The notes under the pieces are model-generated. The model saw only the letters and a list, made by a program, of their open reading frames with translations. It searched no databases and had not been told where the DNA came from. 64,000 bases of DNA from contig CATLPD010000003.1 in NCBI GenBank assembly GCA_950054485.1, positions 1 through 64,000 of the forward strand, written 5' to 3'. This document shows positions 15,613-25,636 of this stretch, in pieces. The DNA comes from an uncultured Alphaproteobacteria bacterium. GTDB taxonomy: Bacteria > Pseudomonadota > Alphaproteobacteria > Micavibrionales > CSBR16-224. Each line of letters opens with the position of its first letter. Positions within the stretch are counted from its first letter, which is position 1. Made by a program: the position numbers and the translations under genes.

Positions 15613-18171
15613 ATGGCCGATTCTCAAACCACTCGTTATGCCTTTGATCAAAAGTACAAGGTTCAATACCGCCTAAGTTTTAATGGTGACAAGCTGACCT
15701 CAGTACGTGCTTTTGGTCCACTTATGGGCATGGACCTTCAAAACGCTCTGGGAACCGGGCGTATTGTTGCCATCGATGATGCTACGATGGAGCGGGAAGA
15801 AAACGGCAAGACGGTCGAAGCCAGACCCGTTTACAAAATTAAATTAAAGGTCGAGGCAGGGCGCCTTGTAAATCAGAAAGGTGAAATCGCTGTAGAAAGC
15901 TACGAAGTCGATGGAATTAACCCGGCGACACCATTGCCGGCGCAACACACGACAGCGACAGCTAAGATCGCACGTCAGCATGACGGTGGCAGCACACGTC
16001 CTAACCCGAATCAGACACAGCCAAACCCGAATGGCACAGGTGGTCTGCTTGATGACTTTATTAAAGACATATTAGGTGGTCCGACCCAACCTATTGGGAA
16101 CAAACCTGCGCCTAAGCCGGTGACACCGGTTGATCCGGCCGATCCACCACGTCGCCGCCGCGCTGGCGAAATGCGTCAACCAATGGGCCGCACATATTCG
16201 ACACCTGATTCGGTTCTGGAAAGAATGCTGAAAGAATACGGTACAGATTTGACAGCACGTGCCAGAATGGGTGAATTGGATCCGACAATCGGCCGTGAAA
16301 AAGAACGCCGCGATGTTCGCCAACTATTGCTGCGCAAAGGCCGCGCCAGCGTTATGCTGCTGGGTGAAGCCGGTGTCGGTAAAACCGAAATATTTAAGGC
16401 GATTGCCCAAGATATTGTAAATGGTAATGCCGAGGCTGAGCTGAAAGATGCACGCGTTATCACATTAAACCTGCAGGCGATGACGGCCGGAACACAGTTC
16501 CGCGGTGAATTCGAAAAACGCCTGATGCCGATCCTGGATGGTTTGGAAGAGCGCGGTGGTTACATCAACGGTCAGAAAATCGTCCTGTGTATTGATGAAA
16601 TCCACAATGCTTTGACAGCGGGTTCAGCCATGGGTGCCAAAGGCGCCGGTGAGATCATGAAGCCGTTCCTGTCAGAAGGCAGCGTCACATGTATTGGTGC
16701 GACAACTTATGATGAATACGTTAAGCACATTGAAAAAGACAAGGCCTTGGTCCGTCGTTTTGCTCCCTACACAATTGAAGAGCCGATTAACGAAGAAGCG
16801 CTTGAAATTATTGAAAAAGTTCAAGAGCAGATGGCAGATTACCACTGGTTGGAACAAGGGATGTCGACAGAGGATTGCGAATACGTCATGCGTATGACTA
16901 ACCGCTTCATGCCGAATTTCCAACAACCTGATAAAGGCATTTCTGTTATTGATGATGCAATGGCGATTGCCCGATCTGAAGGCAAAACAGCTGTTGAACA
17001 AAAACATATCGTCAGCGCGATTTCTAAAGCCAGCGGTTTGAAGGAAGAATTCCTGAACCAATCTGACTTTGAAAAATATGCGAAACTGGAAGAAAACCTT
17101 AAAGCCGCGGTTATCGGTCAGGATGAAGCTCTGGAAGAATTGGCAGCGAACCTGCGTACAGCCCGTATGGGTTTGACCAAAGAAGATGCGCCACGCGGTG
17201 TATTTTTGATGCCAGGTCCGACAGGTGTCGGTAAAACGGAAACAGCCAAGCGTTTGGCAGAACTGTTAACCGGTGATAAAGCAAACGTTATCCGTCTGGA
17301 TATGAACGAATACAGCGAAAAGCACACAGCTTCACGCTTGCTTGGAGCGCCTCCGGGCTTCGTTGGTCACGATGAGGAAGGCCAGTTGACAGGTCCTGTG
17401 CGCAAAAAGCCATTCAGCGTTATTCTGCTGGATGAAGCAGAAAAAGCACACCCTGATGTTTGGAAAACATTCTTGTCTATTTTCGATGACGGTGAAGTCA
17501 AAGATAACAAAGGTAAGCAAGTTGATTTCCGCAACACCATTATTTTGATGACATCAAACCTGGGTGCCGAGCAAATGCAAAGCATGCTTTCAGGCCCTTC
17601 AACAGGTATGAAGTTCGGTTCTGCGGCTGCGGCAAATGACTCTGCGTCTGATGCTGAAATTGAGGCTAAGGAAATGGCTGTGACACGCGCCAAGATCAAG
17701 GAAATTGCAATGGGTGCCATCAAACGTCACTTTAAGCCTGAATTTGTGAACCGTTTGGATGGGGTTGTACCTTATAACGCGCTTTCAAAATCAGCCTTTA
17801 ACACGATTGTGGATATCCGTTTGAAGAAGGTTCAAGACAGCCTGCGTCACGATGCCAATGGCCTGCAACTTACAAATGCTGAATTTGAAGTGACAGACAA
17901 GGTCAGAGATGTTCTGCGTGAAAAAGGCTATGATAAACAATATGGTGCCCGTCCATTGGAACGCGCGATGGTTGAACATATGACATCGAAACTGGCTGAC
18001 TGGATGATCGCCAAACGCGAAATGCTGGTCGAACAAAATAAAAAAGGTCCGTTTAAGATCAAAATTGAAGATCTGGGCGAAAACTTTAATGCCAAGGTTG
18101 TTGCTGTTAAAACAAAAGCAAATGACAACAAGCCTAAGGCCGCAGCGAAACCGGATAAACCGGCCGCATAA
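15613..18171 (+). CDS. Hsp100/Clp double-AAA+ ATPase with atypical N-terminal domain
   Basis: An 852-residue protein with two complete AAA+ modules. D1 has Walker A at 251-259 (GEAGVGKTE), Walker B at 324-330 (VLCIDE) and pore loop AGTQFRGEF near 295. D2 has Walker A at 535-543 (GPTGVGKTE), Walker B ending ILLDEAE near 609, pore loop GFVG at 582-585 and sensor-2 GAR at 778-780. The paired Clp N repeats are absent; residues 1-125 form an unrecognised beta-rich domain, followed by a Pro/Asn-rich linker to about 185. There is no long ClpB-type coiled-coil insertion and no IGF/IGL ClpP loop. It should unfold or remodel proteins; the substrate and any partner are unknown. It is a single-gene unit bounded by terminators. 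Confidence 0.85.
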   Translation: MADSQTTRYAFDQKYKVQYRLSFNGDKLTSVRAFGPLMGMDLQNALGTGRIVAIDDATMEREENGKTVEARPVYKIKLKVEAGRLVNQKGEIAVESYEVDGINPATPLPAQHTTATAKIARQHDGGSTRPNPNQTQPNPNGTGGLLDDFIKDILGGPTQPIGNKPAPKPVTPVDPADPPRRRRAGEMRQPMGRTYSTPDSVLERMLKEYGTDLTARARMGELDPTIGREKERRDVRQLLLRKGRASVMLLGEAGVGKTEIFKAIAQDIVNGNAEAELKDARVITLNLQAMTAGTQFRGEFEKRLMPILDGLEERGGYINGQKIVLCIDEIHNALTAGSAMGAKGAGEIMKPFLSEGSVTCIGATTYDEYVKHIEKDKALVRRFAPYTIEEPINEEALEIIEKVQEQMADYHWLEQGMSTEDCEYVMRMTNRFMPNFQQPDKGISVIDDAMAIARSEGKTAVEQKHIVSAISKASGLKEEFLNQSDFEKYAKLEENLKAAVIGQDEALEELAANLRTARMGLTKEDAPRGVFLMPGPTGVGKTETAKRLAELLTGDKANVIRLDMNEYSEKHTASRLLGAPPGFVGHDEEGQLTGPVRKKPFSVILLDEAEKAHPDVWKTFLSIFDDGEVKDNKGKQVDFRNTIILMTSNLGAEQMQSMLSGPSTGMKFGSAAAANDSASDAEIEAKEMAVTRAKIKEIAMGAIKRHFKPEFVNRLDGVVPYNALSKSAFNTIVDIRLKKVQDSLRHDANGLQLTNAEFEVTDKVRDVLREKGYDKQYGARPLERAMVEHMTSKLADWMIAKREMLVEQNKKGPFKIKIEDLGENFNAKVVAVKTKANDNKPKAAAKPDKPAA

Positions 18172-18190
18172 AATAAAACCAGATTAGATC

Positions 18191-18224
18191 AACAGGCCGC
18201 TTGCCATCAGGCGGCCTGTTTTTT
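18191..18224 (+). terminator. Rho-independent terminator after the Hsp100 gene
   Basis: AACAGGCCGC (18191-18200) pairs perfectly with GCGGCCTGTT (18211-18220), giving a ten-base stem, and is followed by a T-run. Because it lies over the farthest upstream start of the next frame, the next gene must begin after it. Confidence 0.93.
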
Positions 18225-18251
18225 ATGCTTAAAAAAAGAAGGGCAAGCCGA

Positions 18252-19853
18252 ATGAAAGAATATGATGCGGTAATAATTGGCGGGGGGCATAATGGTCTTG
18301 TCTGTGCTAACTATATGGCGCGTGCAGGCCTGTCGGTCAAAGTTTTTGAAATGCGCCCTGTCATCGGCGGTGCATGCGTGACCGAAGAAATCGCCGAAGG
18401 GTACCACGGCTCGACCTTAGCCTACAGCCTTGGGCAAATGCCTGCGCAGATTATTGAAGAATTAAAGCTGAAAGACTTCGGGCTGGAACTGATTAAACAA
18501 AAATCAGGTGCTATCAGCCTTTTGCCCGAAGGGCGTCATCTGATAATTACGGACGATCATAAAGAAACGCACGCGCAAATCAGCAAATTTTCAACACGCG
18601 ATGCGGATGCACATCTGTCTTTTCGACAGGAAATACAGGAATGTTATCAGGTTTTACAGCGCTTTCGCCAAGATCGCCCGCCGAATTATCGTGGTGGAAT
18701 CGGCGAAATTATGGAGTTTTTCAAGACAGGGCAGAAATTTCGACGCTTGAGCGTCGCGCAAAAAGAGAAAATCATGAATATCATGACAATGTCTTTAGGT
18801 GATTATCTGGATCTATGGTTTGAAAGCGAAGAGGTTAAGGGCTTTTACGCGGCATTCGGTGTAATCGGTAACTTTGTTCATCCCTATTCAGCGGGGAGCG
18901 CTTTTGCCCTTTTATCGCATTTAAGCGATTTGAACGGTAAATCCATGCAGGTTAAAGGCGGTATGGGCAATCTGGGTCAGGCCTTGGCCGAATCGGCCAA
19001 AGCGCAAGGTGTTGAAATTCAAACAGATGCGCGTGTCGAGGAGGTTGTCACCGATATTAGTGATAACAAAAACCGATCGGGTCTGACATACGGGATCAAA
19101 CTTGAAAACGGTGAATTTATTAAAGCCAAGCGCGTTATAGCGAATTGTACGCCCTATATCTTGTTCAACGATCTTTTAAAAGCCGAGCATCTGCCGTCAG
19201 GCTTTTTAAAGCGTATGAGAAAATATAAATATTCCTCCGGCAGTCTTAAAATCAATCTGGCATTGTCGGAATTGCCCGAATTTACATCCTTGACCAGTCA
19301 GAATATCAAGCCGGAATTCTATAACCGTCCAATTAATATTTGCCCGTCATTAAATTATGCCGAGCGCGCCTTTCATGACGGACGCATACGCGGCTTTGCA
19401 CGTAAACCGATTATTTCAATGGTCATTCATTCGATTGCGGACAAAACGCTGGCGCCTGACGGCCATTATGTTGCAAGTCTTTTATGCCAGCACTTTAATA
19501 AAAATCTGCCAGATGAGCTGACATGGCCGACAATAAGGGATGAAGCGGTGGAGGACGTCTTTGACGTGATCAGTCATTATGCACCGAATTTCAGAAATGC
19601 GGTTTTACATCATCAGGTTATCACACCGCAAGACCTCGAGAAAACATACGGCTTTACGGGTGGTGATTTGCACCATGGCGCAATGCAGTTAAATCAGATG
19701 TTCTCGTATCGTCCGGCAGCGAAATTTGCAGATTACCGTACCCCGGTCAAGGACCTGTATCTGTGCGGCGCAGGTGCGCACCCTGGCGGCGGGGTCTCCG
19801 GATTACCGGGGATGCTTTGCGCGCGCGAGGTTTTAAAGGATTCAGCGCAATAG
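18252..19853 (+). CDS. FAD-dependent oxidoreductase, PYROXD2/phytoene desaturase-like
   Basis: A 533-residue flavoprotein. The N-terminal Rossmann motif is YDAVIIGGGHNGLVCANYMARAG, with the acidic residue at VKVFEMR, and a GGACVTEE segment typical of the carotene-desaturase-like superfamily follows. The C-terminal FAD motif is DLYLCGAGAHPGGGVSGLPG. This arrangement matches the PYROXD2 group, whose bacterial substrates are largely unknown. No other carotenoid genes are nearby, so phytoene desaturase is not supported. I chose the ATG at 18252 because upstream alternatives at 18201 and 18225 lie in or against the preceding terminator. Confidence 0.85.
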   Translation: MKEYDAVIIGGGHNGLVCANYMARAGLSVKVFEMRPVIGGACVTEEIAEGYHGSTLAYSLGQMPAQIIEELKLKDFGLELIKQKSGAISLLPEGRHLIITDDHKETHAQISKFSTRDADAHLSFRQEIQECYQVLQRFRQDRPPNYRGGIGEIMEFFKTGQKFRRLSVAQKEKIMNIMTMSLGDYLDLWFESEEVKGFYAAFGVIGNFVHPYSAGSAFALLSHLSDLNGKSMQVKGGMGNLGQALAESAKAQGVEIQTDARVEEVVTDISDNKNRSGLTYGIKLENGEFIKAKRVIANCTPYILFNDLLKAEHLPSGFLKRMRKYKYSSGSLKINLALSELPEFTSLTSQNIKPEFYNRPINICPSLNYAERAFHDGRIRGFARKPIISMVIHSIADKTLAPDGHYVASLLCQHFNKNLPDELTWPTIRDEAVEDVFDVISHYAPNFRNAVLHHQVITPQDLEKTYGFTGGDLHHGAMQLNQMFSYRPAAKFADYRTPVKDLYLCGAGAHPGGGVSGLPGMLCAREVLKDSAQ

Positions 19854-19859
19854 AAAAAA

Positions 19860-19904
19860 GCCCGTCTTTGGCGAGGGGGAAGTGCCAAGAGACGGGCCGT
19901 TTTG
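19860..19904 (+). terminator. Terminator after the PYROXD2-like gene
   Basis: GCCCGTCT pairs with AGACGGGC and TTGGC with GCCAA around an 11-base loop, with one bulged G, followed by a short T-run. It starts six bases after the stop codon. The rest of the gap to acnA has no recognisable gene. Confidence 0.8.
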
Positions 19905-20158
19905 CTGCGACATACGTGTCTTCTCTATATATTCTTTTTCTCTATATTCGCCGTATTTCTATACCGCGGCCACAAGGCAGGTACGGGAGCTAAAAGCTGT
20001 AGAGGGAATATAACCGCTCTGCCTATATTTTTAGAATAGCGCGACAATATGTTCAAAATATGATCGAAATGTGGCGAAAATGTGATTTTTTTGATTCTTG
20101 AGATTTTCTTATATATCACTAGACTAAAGCCGAGAATTTAATAAAAGGAAAAAGAATC
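19905..20158. other. AT-rich upstream region of acnA, no gene seen
   Basis: The region carries several CTATATT-like runs and a candidate promoter TTGAGA (20098-20103), 16-base spacer, TAGACT (20120-20125), about 25 bases before the aconitase ATG. I recognise no riboswitch, sRNA or ORF here. An AAAGGA ribosome site precedes the start codon at 20159. Confidence 0.4.
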
Positions 20159-22840
20159 ATGACACATACTGGACACGACAGCCTGAAAACCCGCAAAACC
20201 CTGGCCGTAGAGGGCGAATCTTACGATTACTTCAGCTTGAAGGCGGCAGAAGAGGCCTGCGGCGATTTATCACGCCTACCATATTCGCTGAAAGTTTTGC
20301 TTGAAAACCTGCTGCGTTTCGAAGACGGCAAGACCGTTACAACCGATGATGTTAAGGCGATGGGCCAATGGCTGAAAGATAAAAAGAACCCGCGCGAAAT
20401 CGCATATCGCCCGGCGCGTGTGCTGATGCAGGACTTTACAGGCGTTCCTGCCGTTGTCGATTTGGCCGCGATGCGTGATGCGATGGTATCTCTGAAAGGT
20501 AAGGCCGAGCAAATTAACCCGAAATCAGCCGTTGATCTGGTTATTGACCATTCGGTCATGGTTGATAGTTTCGGTAACCCGTCATCGTTCCAGACAAACG
20601 TTGAACGTGAATTCGAACGTAACGGCGAGCGCTATTCTTTCTTGAAATGGGGTCAAAGCGCATTTAACAATTTCCGCGTTGTGCCACCGGGCACAGGTAT
20701 TTGCCATCAGGTAAATCTGGAATATCTGGCACAAACCGTCTGGGTTGAAGACGATGAAAACGTCAAAGGCAGCAAGGTTGCCTATCCTGATACATTGGTT
20801 GGGACAGATTCGCACACAACTATGGTGAATGGTTTGGCCGTTCTGGGCTGGGGCGTTGGCGGTATCGAGGCTGAAGCCGCGATGCTGGGTCAGCCGATTT
20901 CCATGTTAATTCCTGAAGTTGTCGGCTTTAAACTGACAGGCAAAATGCCTGAAGGCGCAACAGCGACCGATCTGGTTCTGACCGTGACAAACATGCTGCG
21001 TACACGTGGTGTTGTGGGTAAATTCGTTGAATTCTATGGCGAGGGATTGGGTACGTTGTCTCTGGCGGATCGTGCGACAATTTCAAATATGGCGCCTGAA
21101 TATGGCGCGACCTGTGGTTTCTTCCCGATTGATGATGAGACATTGCGCTACCTTCGCTTTACAGGCCGTGACGAAAAGCGCGTCAAACTGGTCGAGGCCT
21201 ATGCGAAAGAGCAGGGCATGTGGCGCGATGATTCGGTCGAGCCCGTCTTTACAGATACATTGTCACTGGATATGGGCACGGTTGTTCCAACAATTTCAGG
21301 TCCGAAACGCCCGCAGGATAAAATTTTACTGTCGGATGCGGCACAATCCTTTAAGGCGCATGTCGATACATTGGGCGCTGACCTGAATAAAAAAGGCGCG
21401 GTTTCAGGTGAAGATTACGACCTGACAATGGGCGATGTTGTGATCGCGGCGATTACCAGCTGTACAAATACATCAAACCCAAGCGTTATGATTGCAGCCG
21501 GTCTGGTTGCGCGCAATGCGCTTGCCAAAGGTTTGCAGGTTAAGCCTTGGGTTAAAACATCACTGGCACCCGGATCACAGGTTGTCACCGATTATTTGGA
21601 AAAAGCAGGCTTGCAGGATGATCTGGATGCACTGGGCTTTAACCTTGTCGGTTATGGCTGTACGACATGTATCGGAAACTCGGGGCCGCTTGCAGCGCCG
21701 ATCGAAGATGCCGTTAAAGCAAACGATCTGACGGTTTGCGGCGTATTGTCCGGTAACCGTAACTTTGAAGGCCGCATTCACCAGAATGTGAAGGCAAATT
21801 ATCTGGCATCACCGCCATTGGTTGTAGCCTATGCGCTGGCAGGATCGATGCAGATTGATTTGTATAATGACCCGATCGGACAGGATAAAGACGGCAACGA
21901 TGTCTATATGAAAGATATCTGGCCATCAAATGCCGAAATCCGCGATATGGTTGAAAAGGCTGTAACGCCTGAACAATTCAAATCGCGCTATTCAAATGTC
22001 TTTGAAGGGCCAAAAGAATGGCAGAATGTGAAAACATCGGGCGGACAGACATACGAATGGGATATGACATCGACCTATGTGCAAAACCCGCCGTATTTCA
22101 CAGGCATGACAATGGATATCGAAAACCCGTCTGATATTACGGGTGCTAAGGCGCTTGCGGTATTGGGAGATTCTGTGACAACCGACCATATTTCACCTGC
22201 CGGTGCGATCAAGGGCGACAGCCCTGCGGGATCATATCTGCAAAGCCATCAGGTCGGGGCACGTGATTTTAACTCTTATGGTTCGCGCCGTGGTAACCAT
22301 GAAGTCATGATGCGCGGTACATTTGCGAATATCCGCATTAAAAACGAAATGGTACCGGGCACCGAAGGCGGCGTCACAAAATATGTACCGACCGAAACGA
22401 CAATGCCTATTTATGATGCAGCGATGAAATACGTGAATGATAACGTGCCGTTGATTGTTGTGGCCGGTAAAGAATATGGTACAGGCTCCAGCCGCGACTG
22501 GGCCGCCAAAGGTACCGTTTTGCTAGGTGTTAAGGCCGTAATCGCCGAAAGTTTCGAGCGTATTCACAGATCAAACTTGGTCGGAATGGGCGTATTACCG
22601 CTGGTATTCAAAAACGGGGAAACCCGTGAAAGCCTCGGCATTGATGGCAGCGAAAGCTTTGACATCAAAGGCATCGACAGCATCAAGCCGCTTTGCGATC
22701 TGACGCTGGTTATTTATTATGCCGATGGCACATCAAAGGAAACCGAGGTGCAGTGTCGTATTGATACGCTGGACGAGCTGGAATATTACAAGCACGGCGG
22801 TATTCTGCATTACGTTTTGCGATCGATGGCTGCGGCGTAA
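20159..22840 (+). CDS. acnA: Aconitate hydratase A
   Basis: An 893-residue monofunctional aconitase of the AcnA/IRP type, matching the usual ~890 residues. The [4Fe-4S] ligands are the Cys in [13 protein letters not shown] and the pair in [12 protein letters not shown]. Substrate motifs include [14 protein letters not shown] and, in the C-terminal swivel domain, [13 protein letters not shown] and [16 protein letters not shown]. It isomerises citrate to isocitrate in the TCA cycle. It is an independent unit with its own terminator. Confidence 0.97.
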   Translation: MTHTGHDSLKTRKTLAVEGESYDYFSLKAAEEACGDLSRLPYSLKVLLENLLRFEDGKTVTTDDVKAMGQWLKDKKNPREIAYRPARVLMQDFTGVPAVVDLAAMRDAMVSLKGKAEQINPKSAVDLVIDHSVMVDSFGNPSSFQTNVEREFERNGERYSFLKWGQSAFNNFRVVPPGTGICHQVNLEYLAQTVWVEDDENVKGSKVAYPDTLVGTDSHTTMVNGLAVLGWGVGGIEAEAAMLGQPISMLIPEVVGFKLTGKMPEGATATDLVLTVTNMLRTRGVVGKFVEFYGEGLGTLSLADRATISNMAPEYGATCGFFPIDDETLRYLRFTGRDEKRVKLVEAYAKEQGMWRDDSVEPVFTDTLSLDMGTVVPTISGPKRPQDKILLSDAAQSFKAHVDTLGADLNKKGAVSGEDYDLTMGDVVIAAITSCTNTSNPSVMIAAGLVARNALAKGLQVKPWVKTSLAPGSQVVTDYLEKAGLQDDLDALGFNLVGYGCTTCIGNSGPLAAPIEDAVKANDLTVCGVLSGNRNFEGRIHQNVKANYLASPPLVVAYALAGSMQIDLYNDPIGQDKDGNDVYMKDIWPSNAEIRDMVEKAVTPEQFKSRYSNVFEGPKEWQNVKTSGGQTYEWDMTSTYVQNPPYFTGMTMDIENPSDITGAKALAVLGDSVTTDHISPAGAIKGDSPAGSYLQSHQVGARDFNSYGSRRGNHEVMMRGTFANIRIKNEMVPGTEGGVTKYVPTETTMPIYDAAMKYVNDNVPLIVVAGKEYGTGSSRDWAAKGTVLLGVKAVIAESFERIHRSNLVGMGVLPLVFKNGETRESLGIDGSESFDIKGIDSIKPLCDLTLVIYYADGTSKETEVQCRIDTLDELEYYKHGGILHYVLRSMAAA

Positions 22841-22862
22841 ATTTAATGCTATTCAATGAAGG

Positions 22863-22889
22863 TCCCCGCTGATGGCGGGGATTTTTTTT
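22863..22889 (+). terminator. Rho-independent terminator after acnA
   Basis: TCCCCGC pairs with GCGGGGA around a TGATG loop, followed by eight T. Confidence 0.92.
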
Positions 22890-22933
22890 GTTCGATATAC
22901 ATAAAATTAAGGGTTTTGTTCTAGAATGGTGTC

Positions 22934-23440
22934 ATGATTGAAAAAGATAAAACAAACATGGTTTTCGGCGCTCTCAGGGCGGTTTTTGCACTTTTCGGTG
23001 CCAAAAGCGAAGATCGGCGGGATCCGAATGACACATATGTTCATCCCTTGGTAGTGGCAGCGCAAAATAATGATGTGACAGGTATCAAAGCGGCTTTTCC
23101 AAAGCAATTGTATGGGGCACCGGGTTTTCGCAGTGATGATCTAAGGGACGCGCTGCTGACTGCTTTTGAGCATAAAAATTACGATGCATTCGAGGCGCTT
23201 TACGTCGAAATGGCCGCCCATGATAATGGCTATTCCAATTCATATTCCCCGAGCTGGTCAGATAAAATGGAAAGAATGGAGCGGGAAATTCCGAACGATC
23301 TGAAATTTCAAGAAATTAAACAGACCTATATGGATGAAATAGAACGCATAAAATCTATTGGTTTTGAAGAACGCCGCCAGGAAATGTCAAAGCGGTTTGC
23401 ACCGGTTGTGCAGCACCGAACAAATTTTAATAGAAGCTAG
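22934..23440 (+). CDS. Unknown protein, possibly ankyrin-like helical
   Basis: A 168-residue protein, not recognised. The stretch HPLVVAAQNNDVTGIKAAFP followed by DDLRDALLTAFEHKNYDAFEALY has the helix-turn-helix rhythm of degenerate ankyrin repeats, but the turn consensus is poor. The C-terminal third is highly charged and probably a long helix (KMEREIPNDLKFQEIKQTYMDEIERIKS). No signal peptide is seen despite a hydrophobic patch near residue 15. It stands alone after acnA and is convergent with the ROK kinase gene. No ribosome site is obvious at the ATG. Confidence 0.55.
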   Translation: MIEKDKTNMVFGALRAVFALFGAKSEDRRDPNDTYVHPLVVAAQNNDVTGIKAAFPKQLYGAPGFRSDDLRDALLTAFEHKNYDAFEALYVEMAAHDNGYSNSYSPSWSDKMERMEREIPNDLKFQEIKQTYMDEIERIKSIGFEERRQEMSKRFAPVVQHRTNFNRS

Positions 23441-23441
23441 C

Positions 23442-24350
23442 CTATTTTTCCAGCGGCCATAACCAGGCCGCACCACGAACACCGCTGGAATCCCCATGTT
23501 TTGCGGGGACAATGGGCGTGTCACATTCATTGCCATAGACATAGCGTTTCATTTGTGACGGAATATTTTCGTATAAACGGCGATTGTTTGACATGCCGCC
23601 CGCAAAAACAATCACGCCGGGGTCAATGATATTGATCATATGCGCGCAAACGCGGGCAAGGCGGTTCTCGTAGCGCTCCAGATTTTTTAGGGCCGCATCT
23701 TCGCCCTGTTCGGCGCGTTCGATGATCTCCTCCCCTTTCAAGGTGACGCCTGTATGACGTTGATAGTCACGCGCAAACCCGGTGCCCGAAACCCATGTTT
23801 CTATACAGCCTTTGTGCCCGCAATAACAAATATCGGATTCCTCGCGCTCTTCCTTTTTCATCCATGGCAGGCTGACGTGTCCGATTTCACCGGCGACCTG
23901 ATTGCGCCCGTCATAGGCCTGCCCTTTAAAGGCCAGACCTGCGCCGCATCCTGTACCCAGAATGATCGCCAAGACCATATCTTGTCCTGCGCCCGCGCCG
24001 TCAGTTGCCTCAGAAACGGCAAGACAATTGGCATCATTGCTGATGCGAACGTCGCGATCCAGTAGGCGTTCGAAATCGCGCTTCATATTCTGGCCGTTCA
24101 TATAGGCACGGTTTGCGCATTTTACCAGATTGGTTTTGGTGGATATCGCACCTGGAATACCCATACCGACTGTGCCGGTTTGTCCCGTTTTTTCCTCAGC
24201 ATTTTTGACGAGTGTAACGGCCGTTTTCAAAAATTCATTGTAATCATGCTGTGGGGTCGGCAGGCGTTCGCGATAGATTTCTTCACCCCGATCGGACAGG
24301 GCAATGATTTCGATTTTGGTGCCGCCGATATCAAGTCCAAGTCGCATCAT
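23442..24350 (-). CDS. mak: ROK-family sugar kinase, fructokinase (Mak)-like
   Basis: A 302-residue ROK kinase. It has the ATP motif LGLDIGGTKIE, the GTVGMGIPGAIS segment, the catalytic NDANCLAVSEATDGAG and GTGCGAGLA, and the zinc cluster CYCGHKGCIETWVSGTGF. Order and spacing closely follow E. coli Mak, so fructose is the likeliest substrate; N-acetylglucosamine kinase (NagK) is the alternative. The start ATG overlaps the stop of the upstream DUF1192 gene by four bases, implying translational coupling. Confidence 0.85.
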   Translation of the reverse strand: MMRLGLDIGGTKIEIIALSDRGEEIYRERLPTPQHDYNEFLKTAVTLVKNAEEKTGQTGTVGMGIPGAISTKTNLVKCANRAYMNGQNMKRDFERLLDRDVRISNDANCLAVSEATDGAGAGQDMVLAIILGTGCGAGLAFKGQAYDGRNQVAGEIGHVSLPWMKKEEREESDICYCGHKGCIETWVSGTGFARDYQRHTGVTLKGEEIIERAEQGEDAALKNLERYENRLARVCAHMINIIDPGVIVFAGGMSNNRRLYENIPSQMKRYVYGNECDTPIVPAKHGDSSGVRGAAWLWPLEK

Positions 24351-24541
24351 TCATCTTTCGGTTTAAATAGGGCATCTACGGCGTTTTTATGGGCGCTTTT
24401 CTTTTGAATTTCGCCATCAACGCGGGCCATCTCCGCCATCAGATCGTCTTTATATTCGGTCAGCTCGAACACTGACATATCGGTCAGATTGCGGGGTTGG
24501 GGCTTACCGGTTTTTCTGTCAATGTCATCTTCATGAATCAT
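24347..24541 (-). CDS. DUF1192 small protein
   Basis: A 64-residue protein with a charged N-terminus (MIHEDDIDRKTGKPQPRNL) and a heptad-like helix (MSVFELTEYKDDLMAEMARV) ending in the family's VDALFKP. DUF1192 proteins are small and found in alphaproteobacteria; function unknown. The ATG at 24541 is chosen because GGAG lies nine bases upstream and the sequence before it has no family match. The longer frame would overlap the divergent oxidoreductase gene. Confidence 0.8.
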   Translation of the reverse strand: MIHEDDIDRKTGKPQPRNLTDMSVFELTEYKDDLMAEMARVDGEIQKKSAHKNAVDALFKPKDE

Positions 24542-24574
24542 GTTATACTCCATCAAAATATCAGGAGTAGTGTA

Positions 24575-25522
24575 ATGAAAGCCTTTGAAATTGTAAATGA
24601 AACGCTGAAAATGACGGACAGGCCGGTGCCTGCCCCCCAAGATGGGGAGGTTCTGATCAAGGTGCATGCTGCAGGTATTAACCGCCCCGATATTTTTCAG
24701 CGCATGGGGGCCTATCCGCCGCCCGAAGGTGTGACGGATATACCGGGTCTGGAAGTTGCGGGCGAAATTATGGAGCCTGCGGGCAATTTTAAAAAAGGCG
24801 ATAAGGTTCTGGCCTTATTGGCCGGTGGCGGATATGCCGAATATGCGGCCGTGCCCATTCAGCAGGTTTTGCCAATTCCAAATGGTCTTTCAATGGTCGA
24901 GGCGGCAGCCATTCCCGAAACATTTTTCACGGTCTGGACGAACTTGTTTGACAGCGGCAAATTACAAAAAGGTGAGACCTTGCTGGTGCATGGCGGCAGT
25001 TCGGGCATTGGCAGTGCAGCGATTCAGATTGCTAAATATTTTGATTGCCGTGTTTTAACGACAGCGGGTACAGATGAAAAATGTCAATTTTGTAAAGATC
25101 TGGGTGCAGATATAGCCGTTAATTATAAAAAAAATGATTTTGAAGACGTTTTAAAAGACGAAAAAATAGACGTCATTCTGGACATGGTCGGCGGAGATTA
25201 TTACGCTAAAAATGTACGTTTGTTGTCGCCATTTGGACGATTGGTGTCGATTGCATCTTTAAACGGTAAGGTGGGAGAGGTTGAAATATTCCGCGTCATG
25301 CGCAAAAGGCTGACGCTGACAGGGTCAACCCTGCGTGCCCGCAGCGCGGATGAAAAGGGCGAAATTGCGAAAGCCATGCGTGAAAATATCTGGCCCGCAA
25401 TTGAAGCCGGCCAAATTAGGCCGATTATTGATAAAAGCTTCCCCTTTGATCAGGCTGAAGAGGCGCAGCAATATATGATAGGTGGCGGCCATATGGGTAA
25501 AATAGTCTTGTCACTGGCCTAG
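24575..25522 (+). CDS. NAD(P)H quinone oxidoreductase, zinc-independent MDR family
   Basis: A 315-residue medium-chain dehydrogenase/reductase of the PIG3/Qor type. The GroES-like N-terminal domain contains VHAAGINRPDIFQRMGAYPPP. The NADPH motif is HGGSSGIGSAAIQIA, and the rest of the Rossmann domain ends in GGHMGKIVL. No catalytic or structural zinc ligands are seen, as expected for this family. The product probably reduces quinones or alkenals in the cytoplasm. The ATG at 24575 has an AGGAG site eight bases upstream; the in-frame extension to 24497 would run through the divergent DUF1192 gene. Confidence 0.88.
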   Translation: MKAFEIVNETLKMTDRPVPAPQDGEVLIKVHAAGINRPDIFQRMGAYPPPEGVTDIPGLEVAGEIMEPAGNFKKGDKVLALLAGGGYAEYAAVPIQQVLPIPNGLSMVEAAAIPETFFTVWTNLFDSGKLQKGETLLVHGGSSGIGSAAIQIAKYFDCRVLTTAGTDEKCQFCKDLGADIAVNYKKNDFEDVLKDEKIDVILDMVGGDYYAKNVRLLSPFGRLVSIASLNGKVGEVEIFRVMRKRLTLTGSTLRARSADEKGEIAKAMRENIWPAIEAGQIRPIIDKSFPFDQAEEAQQYMIGGGHMGKIVLSLA

Positions 25523-25636
25523 CTTTGTGCCATATTAGGCCTAATTTTCCGGTCATATTGAATATTCATTGATCCGGGGCCGTCTGAGAGACGATGGCCG
25601 CAAAGCAAAACCTGTTTAGATTTTAAGGAGAAAAAC

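Noticed and set aside
18201-18251. Upstream starts for the PYROXD2-like gene
   Set aside because: The first lies inside the terminator hairpin of the Hsp100 gene; the Rossmann motif begins right after the ATG at 18252.
18252-19853. Phytoene desaturase (crtI) as the name for this oxidoreductase
   Set aside because: No carotenoid genes are nearby, and the sequence pattern is closer to the PYROXD2 group.
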